Source: an uncultured Acidimicrobiales bacterium
Lineage (GTDB): Bacteria; Actinomycetota; Acidimicrobiia; Acidimicrobiales; SHLQ01
Assembly: GCA_937922235.1 (NCBI GenBank)
Contig: CAKZVC010000005.1
Span: forward strand, 1-64,000
DNA: 64,000 nt
Direction: 5' to 3'
Of this stretch, positions 49,617 through 58,694 are shown in pieces. Made by a program: the position numbers and the translations under genes. The number at the start of each line of letters is the position of its first letter. The stretch's first letter is position 1. The notes under the pieces were generated by a model. It ran no database searches and was not told the origin of the DNA. It worked only from the letters and a program-made list of their open reading frames with translations.

Positions 49617-50396
49617 ATGACCACCCCACTCGACTGCGAGTTCTCGATCGACGGCGACGGACCTCCGCTCTTCCTTATCCACGGCATCGGGGCCCAACGC
49701 GACACGTGGCGATTCCTGCTGCCGAGCTTGGCCGAGCGGTACACGGTCGTGTCATACGACCTTCGTGGTCATGGGAGCTCACCGATGCCCGATGGCCCAT
49801 TCGGGCTTGACGAACTTGTAGCCGACCTCGAACGCGTGCGTGAGCGCACCGGGTTCGAGCGAGCCCACTTCGCTGGCCATTCGCTCGGCGGCATGATCGG
49901 CCCAGCATATGCTCATGCGTTTCCCGAACGAGTTGCGTCGCTAGGGCTTCTCTCCACTGCGGCCTTCCGGACCGAGGACGACAGCGCCAAGGTCAACGGC
50001 GTCGTGGCGAAGATGCGGGCCGAGGGCATTCCTAACGTGCTGGAAACCCTGACCGACCGCTGGTACACGGATGCATTTCTTGCTGCTCACCCCGACATTG
50101 TGCGCGCCCGCCTCGACCAGGTCATTTCGTGCGACCCCGACGTGTTTCTCAACGTGTTCGATATCTACGCAAACTGTGAGATGGCACCATGGCTCCACGA
50201 GGTCGACGCGCCCTGTCTCGTTCTCACAGGCGAGAACGACGGCGGATGTAACCCTCGCTTGAACACGCAGATCGATGCAGCTCTCCCCAACTCCGAGCTG
50301 GTGATCTTGCCTGAGCTCAAGCATTCCATTCTGCTTGAATCCGGCGAACTCGTCGCCGAGCACATGCTTCAATTCCTCTCGACCCACGCCATCTGA
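49617..50396 (+). CDS. Alpha/beta hydrolase
   Basis: 259 residues. The oxyanion strand F-L-I-H-G-I-G-A-Q near residue 19, the nucleophile elbow G-H-S-L-G-G near 88, the acid in G-E-N-D-G-G near 207 and the histidine in L-K-H-S-I-L near 239 form the triad. It resembles 3-oxoadipate enol-lactonases and small esterases. The ATG at 49617 begins just after the terminator and fits the fold. Substrate unknown. Confidence 0.9.
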   Translation: MTTPLDCEFSIDGDGPPLFLIHGIGAQRDTWRFLLPSLAERYTVVSYDLRGHGSSPMPDGPFGLDELVADLERVRERTGFERAHFAGHSLGGMIGPAYAHAFPERVASLGLLSTAAFRTEDDSAKVNGVVAKMRAEGIPNVLETLTDRWYTDAFLAAHPDIVRARLDQVISCDPDVFLNVFDIYANCEMAPWLHEVDAPCLVLTGENDGGCNPRLNTQIDAALPNSELVILPELKHSILLESGELVAEHMLQFLSTHAI

Positions 50397-50443
50397 GACT
50401 CGCTGCGTTTGTCTCGCCCAGAGGTTGTTCGGCAAACTCACGT

Positions 50444-51289
50444 ATGCCCGAAATACTGGTTACTCCTCATGACATCGACACGTTCTCGACCGACGGAGTG
50501 GTGTGCCTTCGCGGTGTGATCGACCGGGGTTGGATCGACCGTTTGCTCGAGGGCGTCGAGTACACAATGGAACACCCAACCCCGAGAGGGCGACTGTGGA
50601 ATCGTGACGAGCAGGGGCGCGAGTCCAGGTACGACAGTCAGGCGTGGACCACTCGACCGGAGTTCCGCGACTTCATTTTCGAGTCACCGCTAGCTGGAAT
50701 AGCTGGCGAGCTGATGCAATCGGAGCGGGTCAACTTCTTCTTCGACGCTATGTTCACCCGAACGCCAGGCACCCAGTTCCGCACACCATTTCATCAGGAC
50801 GAGCCGTTCTGGTCGATCGAAGGGTTTCAGACGGTGTCGTCGTGGATGCCGCTCGTGCCTGTGGCCAAGGCGAGTTGCCTTGAGACGGTTCGCGGTTCTC
50901 ATCGCTGGGAGCAGCGGTTCCGGCAGGAGAACTTTGGAGCCCTCACTGGCGACGAACGTGACCAGGTCGAGTTCGATGACGCCGACGATGGCTTGGTCGA
51001 CTTCCCGGACATCGAAGGCAACCGCGACAAGTACGACATTGCCAGCTGGGACATGGAGCCTGGCGATGTGATCTGCTTCAACGCCCGCATCATCCACGGC
51101 GGGTCGGGCAACCTTCCCGAGGGCAGCGAGCTCAAGGTGTTCAACACCAAGTGGGCCGGTGACGACGCCAGGGTCATCTTCCGTGACACCGGCATGGACC
51201 CCGACCACACCGAAGCGATGACGAGCGTCGGCCTAGCGCCAGGAGATCGGCTCGGGACCGAGCTCTATCCCGAGGTGTGGCGCCGGTAG
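50444..51289 (+). CDS. Phytanoyl-CoA dioxygenase (PhyH) family protein
   Basis: 281 residues, Fe(II)/2-oxoglutarate oxygenase. The iron-binding H-x-D is in P-F-H-Q-D-E-P-F-W near residue 114, and the distal histidine in A-R-I-I-H-G-G-S-G-N near 212; W-D-M-E-P-G-D-V precedes it. This family hydroxylates fatty acyl chains, ectoine or many small molecules. It sits between hydrolase genes on the same strand, so a catabolic role is likely but the substrate is open. Confidence 0.88.
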   Translation: MPEILVTPHDIDTFSTDGVVCLRGVIDRGWIDRLLEGVEYTMEHPTPRGRLWNRDEQGRESRYDSQAWTTRPEFRDFIFESPLAGIAGELMQSERVNFFFDAMFTRTPGTQFRTPFHQDEPFWSIEGFQTVSSWMPLVPVAKASCLETVRGSHRWEQRFRQENFGALTGDERDQVEFDDADDGLVDFPDIEGNRDKYDIASWDMEPGDVICFNARIIHGGSGNLPEGSELKVFNTKWAGDDARVIFRDTGMDPDHTEAMTSVGLAPGDRLGTELYPEVWRR

Positions 51290-51312
51290 CTCGGTTCGAC
51301 AAGAATCGCTCC

Positions 51313-52182
51313 ATGAGCATCGAACCGTTGAGCAAGCAGTACGCATCCGTCAATGGTAAGCAGATGGCGTATCACGATGTGGGAAGCGGCGACCCGGTCG
51401 TCTTCCTGCATGGAAACCCGACGTCGTCGTATTTGTGGCGTGACATTGTTCCTCATGTCTCGGGAATGCATCGATGCGTCGTGCCCGACCTCATTGGCCA
51501 GGGCGATTCCGACAAGCTCGACGACCCTGGTGTCGATTCGTACTCGTTCGTCGAACACCGTGAGTACCTCGACGGTTTGATCGCCTCACTCGACCTTGGC
51601 GACAACATCACGTTCGTGATCCACGACTGGGGTTCGGCGCTCGGGTTTGATTGGGCGAAGCGCCACCCCGAACGTGTTGCGGGCATTTGCTACATGGAGG
51701 CGATCGTTCGCCCGGTTGCCTGGGACGAGTGGCCCGATGGCGCTCGCGACATCTTCCAAGCGATGCGCTCAGAAGCTGGTGAGGAGATCGTGATGACCAA
51801 GAACCTTTTCGTCGAAGCGATCCTGCCAGCGTCGATCATGCGCACGCTCAGCGACGAGGAAATGAACGAGTACCGTCGCCCATTCGCCGACCCTGCCGAT
51901 CGCCGCCCCACGCTCACGTGGCCGCGTCAGATTCCGATCGACGGCGAGCCAGCCAACATGGTCGAGATCGTGCAGTCCTACGCCGATTGGTTGGCGGCGT
52001 CGGATTTACCGAAGCTGTTCATCAACGCCGACCCGGGAACGATCCTCACCGGCGCCCAGCGTGAGTTCTGCCGCACCTGGCCGAACCAAACCGAAGTCAC
52101 CGTGCCGGGAATTCACTTCATTCAGGAAGACAGCGCCGATCTGATCGGTGAGGCGCTCGCCAACTGGCTACCTTCGCTCTAG
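51313..52182 (+). CDS. dhaA: Haloalkane dehalogenase
   Basis: 289 residues. H-G-N35-P-T-S-S-Y-L-W near 33 and the nucleophile elbow H-D105-W106-G-S-A-L give the halide-binding Asn/Trp pair and nucleophile of the DhaA/LinB group; the acid is probably the glutamate in Y-M-E-A near 134 and the base histidine in V-P-G-I-H-F-I-Q-E-D near 268. This enzyme hydrolyses carbon-halogen bonds in chloro- or bromoalkanes. The ATG at 51313 was chosen over an upstream start because the fold begins there. It shares a stop tetranucleotide with the isochorismatase-like gene. Confidence 0.9.
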   Translation: MSIEPLSKQYASVNGKQMAYHDVGSGDPVVFLHGNPTSSYLWRDIVPHVSGMHRCVVPDLIGQGDSDKLDDPGVDSYSFVEHREYLDGLIASLDLGDNITFVIHDWGSALGFDWAKRHPERVAGICYMEAIVRPVAWDEWPDGARDIFQAMRSEAGEEIVMTKNLFVEAILPASIMRTLSDEEMNEYRRPFADPADRRPTLTWPRQIPIDGEPANMVEIVQSYADWLAASDLPKLFINADPGTILTGAQREFCRTWPNQTEVTVPGIHFIQEDSADLIGEALANWLPSL

Positions 52183-52799
52183 CCCGCGAACGAGCTGAAC
52201 GCCTCGAGCACCTCGTTCGTCGTACGGCGAGCACCGGTCTGGAGATACTCCATGGCGTTGAGCGATGCGTCGTGGGCCTCGACGCTCGAGCCAGCCACAC
52301 AATCTTCGACGACCCGACAGAAGTAGTCGTGTTGGTGTCCGTCGACAAACGTGTAGTGCACGCACACATCTGTGTGGCCGCCGATCATGATCAACGTGTC
52401 GGCGTTAAGGCCCTTCAGCAAGATTTCGAGCTCAGTGCCGAAGAAGCACGAGTAGCGACGCTTCCGGATGAAGTAGTCGTCCTCGCGCATGCCGATCGCA
52501 GGGTCGACAGCTGTACCTGGGTCGCCTTCGAGGAGGTGCACGCCTTCGGCGCCGTCGAGCTCACGACCGAAATCGATCAGGTTCCGGCGATGTGCTTCTT
52601 GAAAGAAGATGATTGGGACGTTGCACTCCCGGGCTTTGGCGATCAATGCGGGCGCTGAGCGCAAACGTTCGTCATAGTCGTCCATCAGCGGGATCGACAC
52701 CGGAGCGTCTTCTACGACAGCCCCTTCCCCACCCTGAATGTCGATGACAAGAAGCACCGGCTGGCCCTCGATGAGTTTGCGTACTGGTTGATCGGCCAC
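52179..52799 (-). CDS. Isochorismatase-like cysteine hydrolase
   Basis: 206 residues from GTG at 52799, which has AGGAG five bases upstream; an earlier start would lack a ribosome site. The Asp-Lys-Cys set is present: V-I-D-I-Q near residue 20, I-R-K-R-R-Y near 116, and H-T-D-V-C-V near 147. Members hydrolyse amides such as nicotinamide, N-carbamoyl compounds or ureidoacrylate. Substrate unknown. Confidence 0.9.
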   Translation of the reverse strand: MADQPVRKLIEGQPVLLVIDIQGGEGAVVEDAPVSIPLMDDYDERLRSAPALIAKARECNVPIIFFQEAHRRNLIDFGRELDGAEGVHLLEGDPGTAVDPAIGMREDDYFIRKRRYSCFFGTELEILLKGLNADTLIMIGGHTDVCVHYTFVDGHQHDYFCRVVEDCVAGSSVEAHDASLNAMEYLQTGARRTTNEVLEAFSSFAG

Positions 52800-52844
52800 G
52801 GGTCTCCTGCGGGTCAGGGCTCCACGCATCGTATGTGATACATC

Positions 52845-54458
52845 ATGACCGTGGATATGCCGACGATTGAAGACGCCAAGACCGCCATCTCGACTGCCAA
52901 CGAGGTTGTCGAGCAGGCGATTGCGACGGCAAAGGCGCTCGGGGCGTCAGCGCACGATCAGCAGGTCTTTCTCTACGACCTGTCGCACGCAGCTGCAGGC
53001 GTGTCGATGTGTGCGACGGCTCTCTCGTACGCCGAGCGTGGCGACGATGAAGCGCACCTCGCCCATGTCTTCATCGGCCGGGTTCTCCGCGATCTCGCAG
53101 CGACGCTCTGGACTGCGCACTCAACCTGGGGCGTGTCGCCGTCGGCTCTGGCGTCGTGCCAGAACTACGCCGTTGCCGCCACCGCCGACGACTTCGTCGC
53201 TCGGGCCGCCACGCTCACTGCCCCGTCACACCTTCCCGACGACCTCGAGCTCGTTGCCGACACGTTCCGTCGGTTCGCTGACGACAAGATCGCTCCACAA
53301 GCCGAAGCCATCCACCGAGAAGACCTCGACATTCCCACCGACATCATCGATGGCGTCGCCGAGCTCGGCTGCTTCGGATTGTCGATTCCCGAAGAACACG
53401 GAGGTTCGGCTCAGGGCACCGAAGACGACTACCTCGCCATGATCATCGCCACCGAGGAGCTCTCGCGTGCGTCGCTTGGCGCGGGCGGTTCGCTCATCAC
53501 CCGACCCGAGATCCTCGCTCGGGCGCTCGAAAGTGGCGGCACCGAGGCACAGAAGGCTCACTGGCTCCCAAAGATCGCCTCGGGCGAAACGCTGTGCGCC
53601 GTTGCCGCAACCGAACCCGACTTCGGGTCTGACGTCGCCAACATGAAGGTGTCGGCAACCCCGAGCGACGACGGGTATGTGCTCAACGGAACCAAAACTT
53701 GGTGCACATTTGCTGGCCGGGCTGACGCGCTGATGGTGCTTGCCCGCACCGAGGCCGACCCTTCTCTCGGCCACAAAGGGCTCAGCATCCTGATCGTTGA
53801 GAAGCCATCAGACGACGGCCACACCTTCCGACACGAGGCAGACGGTGGCGTGTTGGAAGGTCAGGCGATTCCAACCCTTGGCTATCGAGGCATGCATAGC
53901 TTCGAGGTCAGCTTCACCGACTGGTTCGTTCCGGCGGACAATCTCATCGGCGGCGATGCGGGTAGGGGTCGCGGCTTCTACCTACAGATGGCCGGCTTCG
54001 AAAACGGGCGAATCCAAACCGCCGCCCGTTCGGTCGGCGTCATGCAGCGGGCGTTCGAACTCGCTCGTGACTACGCCAGCGAGCGATCGGTGTTCGGCGA
54101 GTCGCTCGACAGCTACCAGCTCACCCAAGTAAAGCTCGGCACGATGGCCGCGATCATCGCCATCAGCCGGCAATACAACTACGAGGTTGCTCGAGCCATG
54201 GGGATGACTGGCGATGCAACAGGCAGCGTAGGGGTGTCGGGCGGAAGTCCCGACAACAAGGCCGCAATGGCCAAGGCATTCGTGTGCAAGGCAGCCGAAT
54301 GGGTCACTCGCGAGTCGCTGCAGATTCATGGCGGCTACGGCTATGCCGAGGAATACGAGATCAGCCGACTGTTCGTCGACGCCCGAGTGCTCTCGATTTT
54401 CGAAGGTGCCGACGAAACCCTCTGCCTCAAGCTCATCGCCCGCCGCCTCCTCGCCTAA
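52845..54458 (+). CDS. Acyl-CoA dehydrogenase, (2S)-methylsuccinyl-CoA dehydrogenase-like
   Basis: 537 residues, longer than ordinary acyl-CoA dehydrogenases by an N-terminal alpha-helical domain of about 140 residues. That extension, plus the standard FAD-binding core (A-A-T-E-P-D-F-G-S-D near 265, L-N-G-T-K-T-W-C-T near 285, Q-I-H-G-G-Y-G-Y near 488), matches methylsuccinyl-CoA dehydrogenase of the ethylmalonyl-CoA pathway. No other gene of that pathway lies in the window, so the exact substrate remains to be shown. The C-terminus I-F-E-G-A-D-E-T-L is typical. Confidence 0.8.
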   Translation: MTVDMPTIEDAKTAISTANEVVEQAIATAKALGASAHDQQVFLYDLSHAAAGVSMCATALSYAERGDDEAHLAHVFIGRVLRDLAATLWTAHSTWGVSPSALASCQNYAVAATADDFVARAATLTAPSHLPDDLELVADTFRRFADDKIAPQAEAIHREDLDIPTDIIDGVAELGCFGLSIPEEHGGSAQGTEDDYLAMIIATEELSRASLGAGGSLITRPEILARALESGGTEAQKAHWLPKIASGETLCAVAATEPDFGSDVANMKVSATPSDDGYVLNGTKTWCTFAGRADALMVLARTEADPSLGHKGLSILIVEKPSDDGHTFRHEADGGVLEGQAIPTLGYRGMHSFEVSFTDWFVPADNLIGGDAGRGRGFYLQMAGFENGRIQTAARSVGVMQRAFELARDYASERSVFGESLDSYQLTQVKLGTMAAIIAISRQYNYEVARAMGMTGDATGSVGVSGGSPDNKAAMAKAFVCKAAEWVTRESLQIHGGYGYAEEYEISRLFVDARVLSIFEGADETLCLKLIARRLLA

Positions 54459-54476
54459 CCGGATAGATTTCTCGAC

Positions 54477-55154
54477 GTGGAACAGTCCGAGCCAACGCTC
54501 ACGTCGAAGCTCGCGGCGGAGTTCGTCGGCACAGCCTTCCTGCTTGCCGGCGTCGTCGGGTCGGGCATCATGGCCGAGAACCTCAGCGAAGACGCTGGCC
54601 TGCAGCTCTTCCAGAACGCCGTTGCAACCGCCGGCGTGCTGGTCGCTCTGATCCTCGCTCTGGGGCCGGCCTCGGGAGCGCACTTCAACCCGGCGGTCAC
54701 CCTGGCTGATCGGCTCTTCGGCGGAATCGATACCAAGACCGCTCTCAGCTATGTCGTTGCTCAGATCCTCGGTGGCATCGTCGGCGTCATGGCAGCGAAT
54801 GTCATGTTCGACCTGTCGGCCGTGAACTGGTCGACCAAGGACCGTTCGTCAGCAAACCTCGTCTTCGCCGAAGGCATCGCGACCATTGGCCTGCTGTTGG
54901 TGATCTTCGGCGTCGTCCGCTCGGGCAAGTCCGCAATGGCGGCGTTCTCGGTCGGCGGATATATCGCTGGCGCCTATTACTTCACCTCGTCGACCAGCTA
55001 CGCGAACCCCGCTGTCACGATCGCCCGAACGTTCAGCGACACCTTTGCCGGCATCGAACCAGCGTCGGCTCCAGGCTTCATCGTTGCCCAGCTCGTGGCC
55101 ACCGTGATCGGGGTTGGGATCATCAAGGTCATCTACCCCGACAACGCTGAGTAG
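54477..55154 (+). CDS. MIP family channel (aquaporin/glyceroporin)
   Basis: 225 residues from GTG with six hydrophobic helices and two half-helix loops. The first pore motif is H-F-N-P-A-V-T near residue 69 and the second Y-A-N-P-A-V-T-I-A-R near 175. It passes water or small neutral solutes such as glycerol. It starts 18 bases after the acyl-CoA dehydrogenase. Which solute is carried cannot be decided. Confidence 0.92.
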   Translation: MEQSEPTLTSKLAAEFVGTAFLLAGVVGSGIMAENLSEDAGLQLFQNAVATAGVLVALILALGPASGAHFNPAVTLADRLFGGIDTKTALSYVVAQILGGIVGVMAANVMFDLSAVNWSTKDRSSANLVFAEGIATIGLLLVIFGVVRSGKSAMAAFSVGGYIAGAYYFTSSTSYANPAVTIARTFSDTFAGIEPASAPGFIVAQLVATVIGVGIIKVIYPDNAE

Positions 55155-55161
55155 GCACTTC

Positions 55162-56343
55162 CTACTTGGCCAAGGCCTGTTCGAGGTCGGCCAGCAGGTC
55201 GCCGATGTCCTCGATGCCTGCCGAGTAGCGGACGAGTCCCTCGGGGATACCGAAGGCGGCGCGCTCTTCAGGCGTGCACTCGACGTGACTTGTAGTGGCC
55301 GGTGGGCCAACCGTTGTCTCGACAGCTCCGAGGTTCGCTGCTCGGTGTGCAAGCGTGAGGTGTGGGAGGAACTGCTTCACCGCTTCGAGGCCACCATCGA
55401 TCGCGAAGCTGAGCATGCCGCCGAAGCCAGTCATTTGCGATGCAGCGATGTCGTGTTGCGCATGCGACGCAAGGCCTGGATAGTTGACCTTCGTAATGCG
55501 GTCGTGGCCTTCAAGGAAGGTGGCGACGGCCATGGCATTCTCGGCCTGACGGCGGACTCGAAGCTCGAGCGTCTTCATGCCGCGGAGCAAAAGGTACGCC
55601 GCCATTGGGTCGAGCGTGGCGCCGTTGATCTCGCGGTACTGATACACCTTCTTCACGAGGTCTGCGTCGCCAACCACTACCCCGCCGAGTGCATCGGCGT
55701 GACCGCCAAGGAACTTCGTTGCTGAATGCACGACGAGGTCGGCCCCGAGCGACAGCGGCAGTTGGTTAACCGGGGTGGCGAACGTGTTGTCGACCACAAC
55801 CGTTGCGCCAACGTCATGACCGGCCGTGATCAGGCGGCGCAGGTCGAGCACCTTCAACGTGGGGTTCGTTGGGGTCTCGAGGTACAGCATGTCGCACCCG
55901 GCAGCTACTGCGGCTTCGATCGCCTCGGTGTCGGTGGTGTCGATCAGCTCGCACTCGATGCCGAATGCGGGGAGGAACTCGGTGAACAACAAGCTCGTCC
56001 CGCCGTAGGTGTCCTTGACCGAGACCACCTTGTTGCCCGGACGCAACAGTGCGTGGAGCAAGTTTGAGATCGCTGCCATGCCCGTCGATGCCGACGTGGC
56101 TGCCGCTCCCCCTTCGAGCACTCGAACCTTCTCTTCGAACACCGCAACGGTGGGGTTCGTGTTGCGGCCGTAGATGTGCCCTTCGGCTTTGCCGGTGGCG
56201 ACGTCGTACCACTCGTCGAAATCGGGGTACCCGAACGCCACGCTGTGAACCACCGGTACCTGTGTTGCGCGATCGAGCAGGTAGCGGTCCTCACCGCCCC
56301 ACACCGCTTCCGATGCGATTCCTCGTGCTGGTGTATCTGCCAT
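55162..56343 (-). CDS. Cys/Met metabolism PLP enzyme (O-succinylhomoserine sulfhydrylase / cystathionine synthase type)
   Basis: 393 residues. Motifs of the class: Y-G-R-N-T-N-P-T near residue 58, S-T-G-M-A-A near 86, D-T-Y-G-G-T near 110, the cofactor aspartate in [10 protein letters not shown] near 180 and the Schiff-base lysine in [10 protein letters not shown] near 205. It may be a cystathionine synthase/lyase, sulfhydrylase or methionine gamma-lyase. The ATG at 56343 is used since the domain begins there. It is divergent from doeB. Confidence 0.88.
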   Translation of the reverse strand: MADTPARGIASEAVWGGEDRYLLDRATQVPVVHSVAFGYPDFDEWYDVATGKAEGHIYGRNTNPTVAVFEEKVRVLEGGAAATSASTGMAAISNLLHALLRPGNKVVSVKDTYGGTSLLFTEFLPAFGIECELIDTTDTEAIEAAVAAGCDMLYLETPTNPTLKVLDLRRLITAGHDVGATVVVDNTFATPVNQLPLSLGADLVVHSATKFLGGHADALGGVVVGDADLVKKVYQYREINGATLDPMAAYLLLRGMKTLELRVRRQAENAMAVATFLEGHDRITKVNYPGLASHAQHDIAASQMTGFGGMLSFAIDGGLEAVKQFLPHLTLAHRAANLGAVETTVGPPATTSHVECTPEERAAFGIPEGLVRYSAGIEDIGDLLADLEQALAK

Positions 56344-56416
56344 TGGTTCCCCGAATTCCGTGTTCACTGTCAGCGGAGAGGTCGTCAACCGCTGCCAGAT
56401 ACTACGCTGCCGGGCC

Positions 56417-57430
56417 ATGAGCACCCCGCTTCCGGCTTCCCCGATCAGCCCGACGATTCCACTTGACGCCCCCGGCGTAACGCACGGGTTCTTACATCTG
56501 CCTCATAGCCGTGACGACTCGGCCTATGGGGCCATCATGATCCCGATTTCGGTTGCAGTGAACGGCGAAGGTCCCACCGTGTTGCTCACCGGCGGCAACC
56601 ATGGTGATGAGTACCACGGTCCCCTTGCGCTCACGAAGCTGATGAACTCGATCGACATCTCCGAGGTGACCGGCTGCATCATTTGCGTCCCCTATATGAA
56701 CCACCCAGCGTTCACCGGAGCGGCCCGAAACTCGCCAATCGACGGGGCAAACCTCAACCGCGTCTTCCCCGGCTCTCCGACGGGAGGAGTCACTGAGAAG
56801 ATCGCCGACTATCTCACCCGTGAGCTGTTGCCTATCGCCGATGCGGTGCTCGACATCCACGACGGCGGAAAGACGCTCGAGTTCTTGCCCATGGCCGCCA
56901 GCCACGTCATGGACAACAAAGAACACGAAGCTCGCAACTGGGAAGCCGCGCTCGCGTTCGGTGCACCGTTCGTGACCAAGCTCGTCGAGCTCGACATGTT
57001 GGGCATGTGGGATGCCGTCGTCGAGAACTCGGGCACGCCGTTCCTCAGCACCGAGATCGCCGGTGGCGGAACCACACGTCCGTCGTCGACGAAGATCACG
57101 TTCGATGGCATCCGCAACGTACTGCAGCACTGGGGCGCCCTCGCCGGCGAACCACCAGCGAGCGAATCGGTCGTACTCGACATCCCCGAAGACGGGGCCT
57201 ACCTCATCAGCGAGGAAGAAGGCCTCCTCGAATGGCTCGTCGAGCTCGGCGACGACGTGTCTGTCGGCCAGCCCGTGGCGAGGATCTACAACACGGTGAA
57301 GCTCGGAGCCCCACCGATCGACGTGGTCGCAACCATCGACGGACTCATCGCGATGCGCCACTTCCCCGGACTCGTCAAGCTCGGCGACGCCATAGCCCTA
57401 CAAGCCAGAGCCGTTCGCTCCGCTCACTAA
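56417..57430 (+). CDS. doeB: Succinylglutamate desuccinylase/aspartoacylase family, DoeB-like deacetylase
   Basis: 337 residues, zinc carboxypeptidase-type fold. Metal ligands are H62 and E65 in G-G-N-H-G-D-E-Y-H-G and a histidine in D-I-H-D-G-G near 150. The length and the pattern R-N-S-P-I-D-G-A-N-L-N-R-V-F-P-G are like DoeB, which removes acetyl from N-alpha-acetyl-2,4-diaminobutyrate in ectoine breakdown. The DoeA-like gene facing it supports this. The ATG at 56417 starts the conserved region. Confidence 0.83.
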   Translation: MSTPLPASPISPTIPLDAPGVTHGFLHLPHSRDDSAYGAIMIPISVAVNGEGPTVLLTGGNHGDEYHGPLALTKLMNSIDISEVTGCIICVPYMNHPAFTGAARNSPIDGANLNRVFPGSPTGGVTEKIADYLTRELLPIADAVLDIHDGGKTLEFLPMAASHVMDNKEHEARNWEAALAFGAPFVTKLVELDMLGMWDAVVENSGTPFLSTEIAGGGTTRPSSTKITFDGIRNVLQHWGALAGEPPASESVVLDIPEDGAYLISEEEGLLEWLVELGDDVSVGQPVARIYNTVKLGAPPIDVVATIDGLIAMRHFPGLVKLGDAIALQARAVRSAH

Positions 57431-57470
57431 CCGAGTTTCTCGCCTGGGGGCTCGAAACATCGCGCTCGTG

Positions 57471-57522
57471 AAATTCTGTGGAGCCTCAGCCGGACCCCTC
57501 CGGGCCACGGGCCACAGATTTT
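57471..57522. terminator. Bidirectional terminator between doeB and doeA
   Basis: AAATTCTGTGG (57471-57481) and CCACAGATTTT (57512-57522) pair at 10 of 11 positions; the loop holds a smaller CCGGA/TCCGG stem. T-runs occur on both sides on the respective strands. It ends at the doeA stop. Confidence 0.55.
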
Positions 57523-58694
57523 CAGTCTTTGACGTGCACGCCTCTGGGGAAGTTGGTGAGGCATTCGACGCCGTCAGCAGTGACGAGCGTGGTCTCACTC
57601 ATCTCCATACCCCAGTCGTCCATCCACATACCGAGCATGACGTGAATGGTCATGTTCTGCTCGAGGACAGTGTGGTCGTCGGGGCGGAGGCTGATCGTGT
57701 GCTCGCCCCAGTCGGGCACGTAGCCGACTCCGATGCCGTAGCCGATGCGACTGTCCTTGCTCAGGCCGTACTGATCGAGCACGTCTTGCCAGGCTCGATG
57801 CACGTCGTGGGCAATCGCACCCGGCTTCATGACGGACAGCACCGCCTCCAGCCCTTCCTCGACTGCACGTGCGGTCTCGAACAGCGTTTCTGAGCCGCCA
57901 CCGAGCTGCACGGTCCGGGCGAGTCCGGCGTTGTAGCGCTTGCGAGCACCGCCGAGCTCAAGCGCAACCGTCTGCCCCGCTTCGAAGAGCTCGTCGGTCC
58001 ACATCGGGTGGGCGGTCATCGCGGCCTCACCTGCGAGCACCAGCGGTGAGAGCGCTGTCGTATCGCCGCTGAAGTTCGGGTTGCCGCCGATCTGTTTGCC
58101 AACGACCTCAGCCACCAGGTCGCACTGGCGCATACCGGGCGTGATGATCTCGTAGGCATGGCGCATTGCACCTTCGACCAGAAGCGCGGCCTCGCGCATG
58201 ACCTGCACTTCGGCATCTGACTTGACCGTGCGGCACCAGTTCACGAGAAGGTCAGCGTCGACCCAGCTGGCGTTCGGGAGCGAGGTCTTGAGGGAGTCGA
58301 CAGCCTTGGGTGTGAAGTAGTACGTGTCGCTCTCATAGCCGATGGTCTTGCCGTCGAGCCCCATATCGTTCAGGTACCCGCCCGCAACAAGCATCGGATG
58401 GGTTCCCGGCTTCTGCACGCAGTCTTCTGGGTACGGGCGGACGTCGGCTTCCGTCATGTGCGTCGACAGCCAGGCTGCGCCGGCGTCCATCTTGCGGCCG
58501 ATCCAGATCGGGTCGACATCGTGCTGAACAACCACGATCTGCGGCGTGTAGAACGACCAGGCGTCGTAGCCAGTCAGCCAGTTGTGATTGTTCGGGTCGC
58601 CAATGACCAACACATCCAGCTCGCGGCTCGCCATCTCGGCGCGCACCTTCGCCAGGCGAGCGTCGTATTCGGACTTGGGAAATGCGGGAGGCAT
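57522..58694 (-). CDS. doeA: M24 family metallopeptidase, ectoine hydrolase DoeA-like
   Basis: 390 residues, creatinase/aminopeptidase-P fold. The N-terminal half has N-H-N-W-L-T-G-Y-D-A-W-S-F-Y-T-P-Q near residue 38, a strong mark of DoeA, which opens the ectoine ring to N-acetyl-diaminobutyrate. In the C-terminal half the metal site of true M24 peptidases is only partly kept (A-L-E-L-G-G-A, G-I-G-V-G-Y near 323), as in DoeA. The ATG overlaps the upstream PhyH stop by one base. Together with doeB it indicates ectoine use as nutrient. Confidence 0.85.
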   Translation of the reverse strand: MPPAFPKSEYDARLAKVRAEMASRELDVLVIGDPNNHNWLTGYDAWSFYTPQIVVVQHDVDPIWIGRKMDAGAAWLSTHMTEADVRPYPEDCVQKPGTHPMLVAGGYLNDMGLDGKTIGYESDTYYFTPKAVDSLKTSLPNASWVDADLLVNWCRTVKSDAEVQVMREAALLVEGAMRHAYEIITPGMRQCDLVAEVVGKQIGGNPNFSGDTTALSPLVLAGEAAMTAHPMWTDELFEAGQTVALELGGARKRYNAGLARTVQLGGGSETLFETARAVEEGLEAVLSVMKPGAIAHDVHRAWQDVLDQYGLSKDSRIGYGIGVGYVPDWGEHTISLRPDDHTVLEQNMTIHVMLGMWMDDWGMEMSETTLVTADGVECLTNFPRGVHVKD

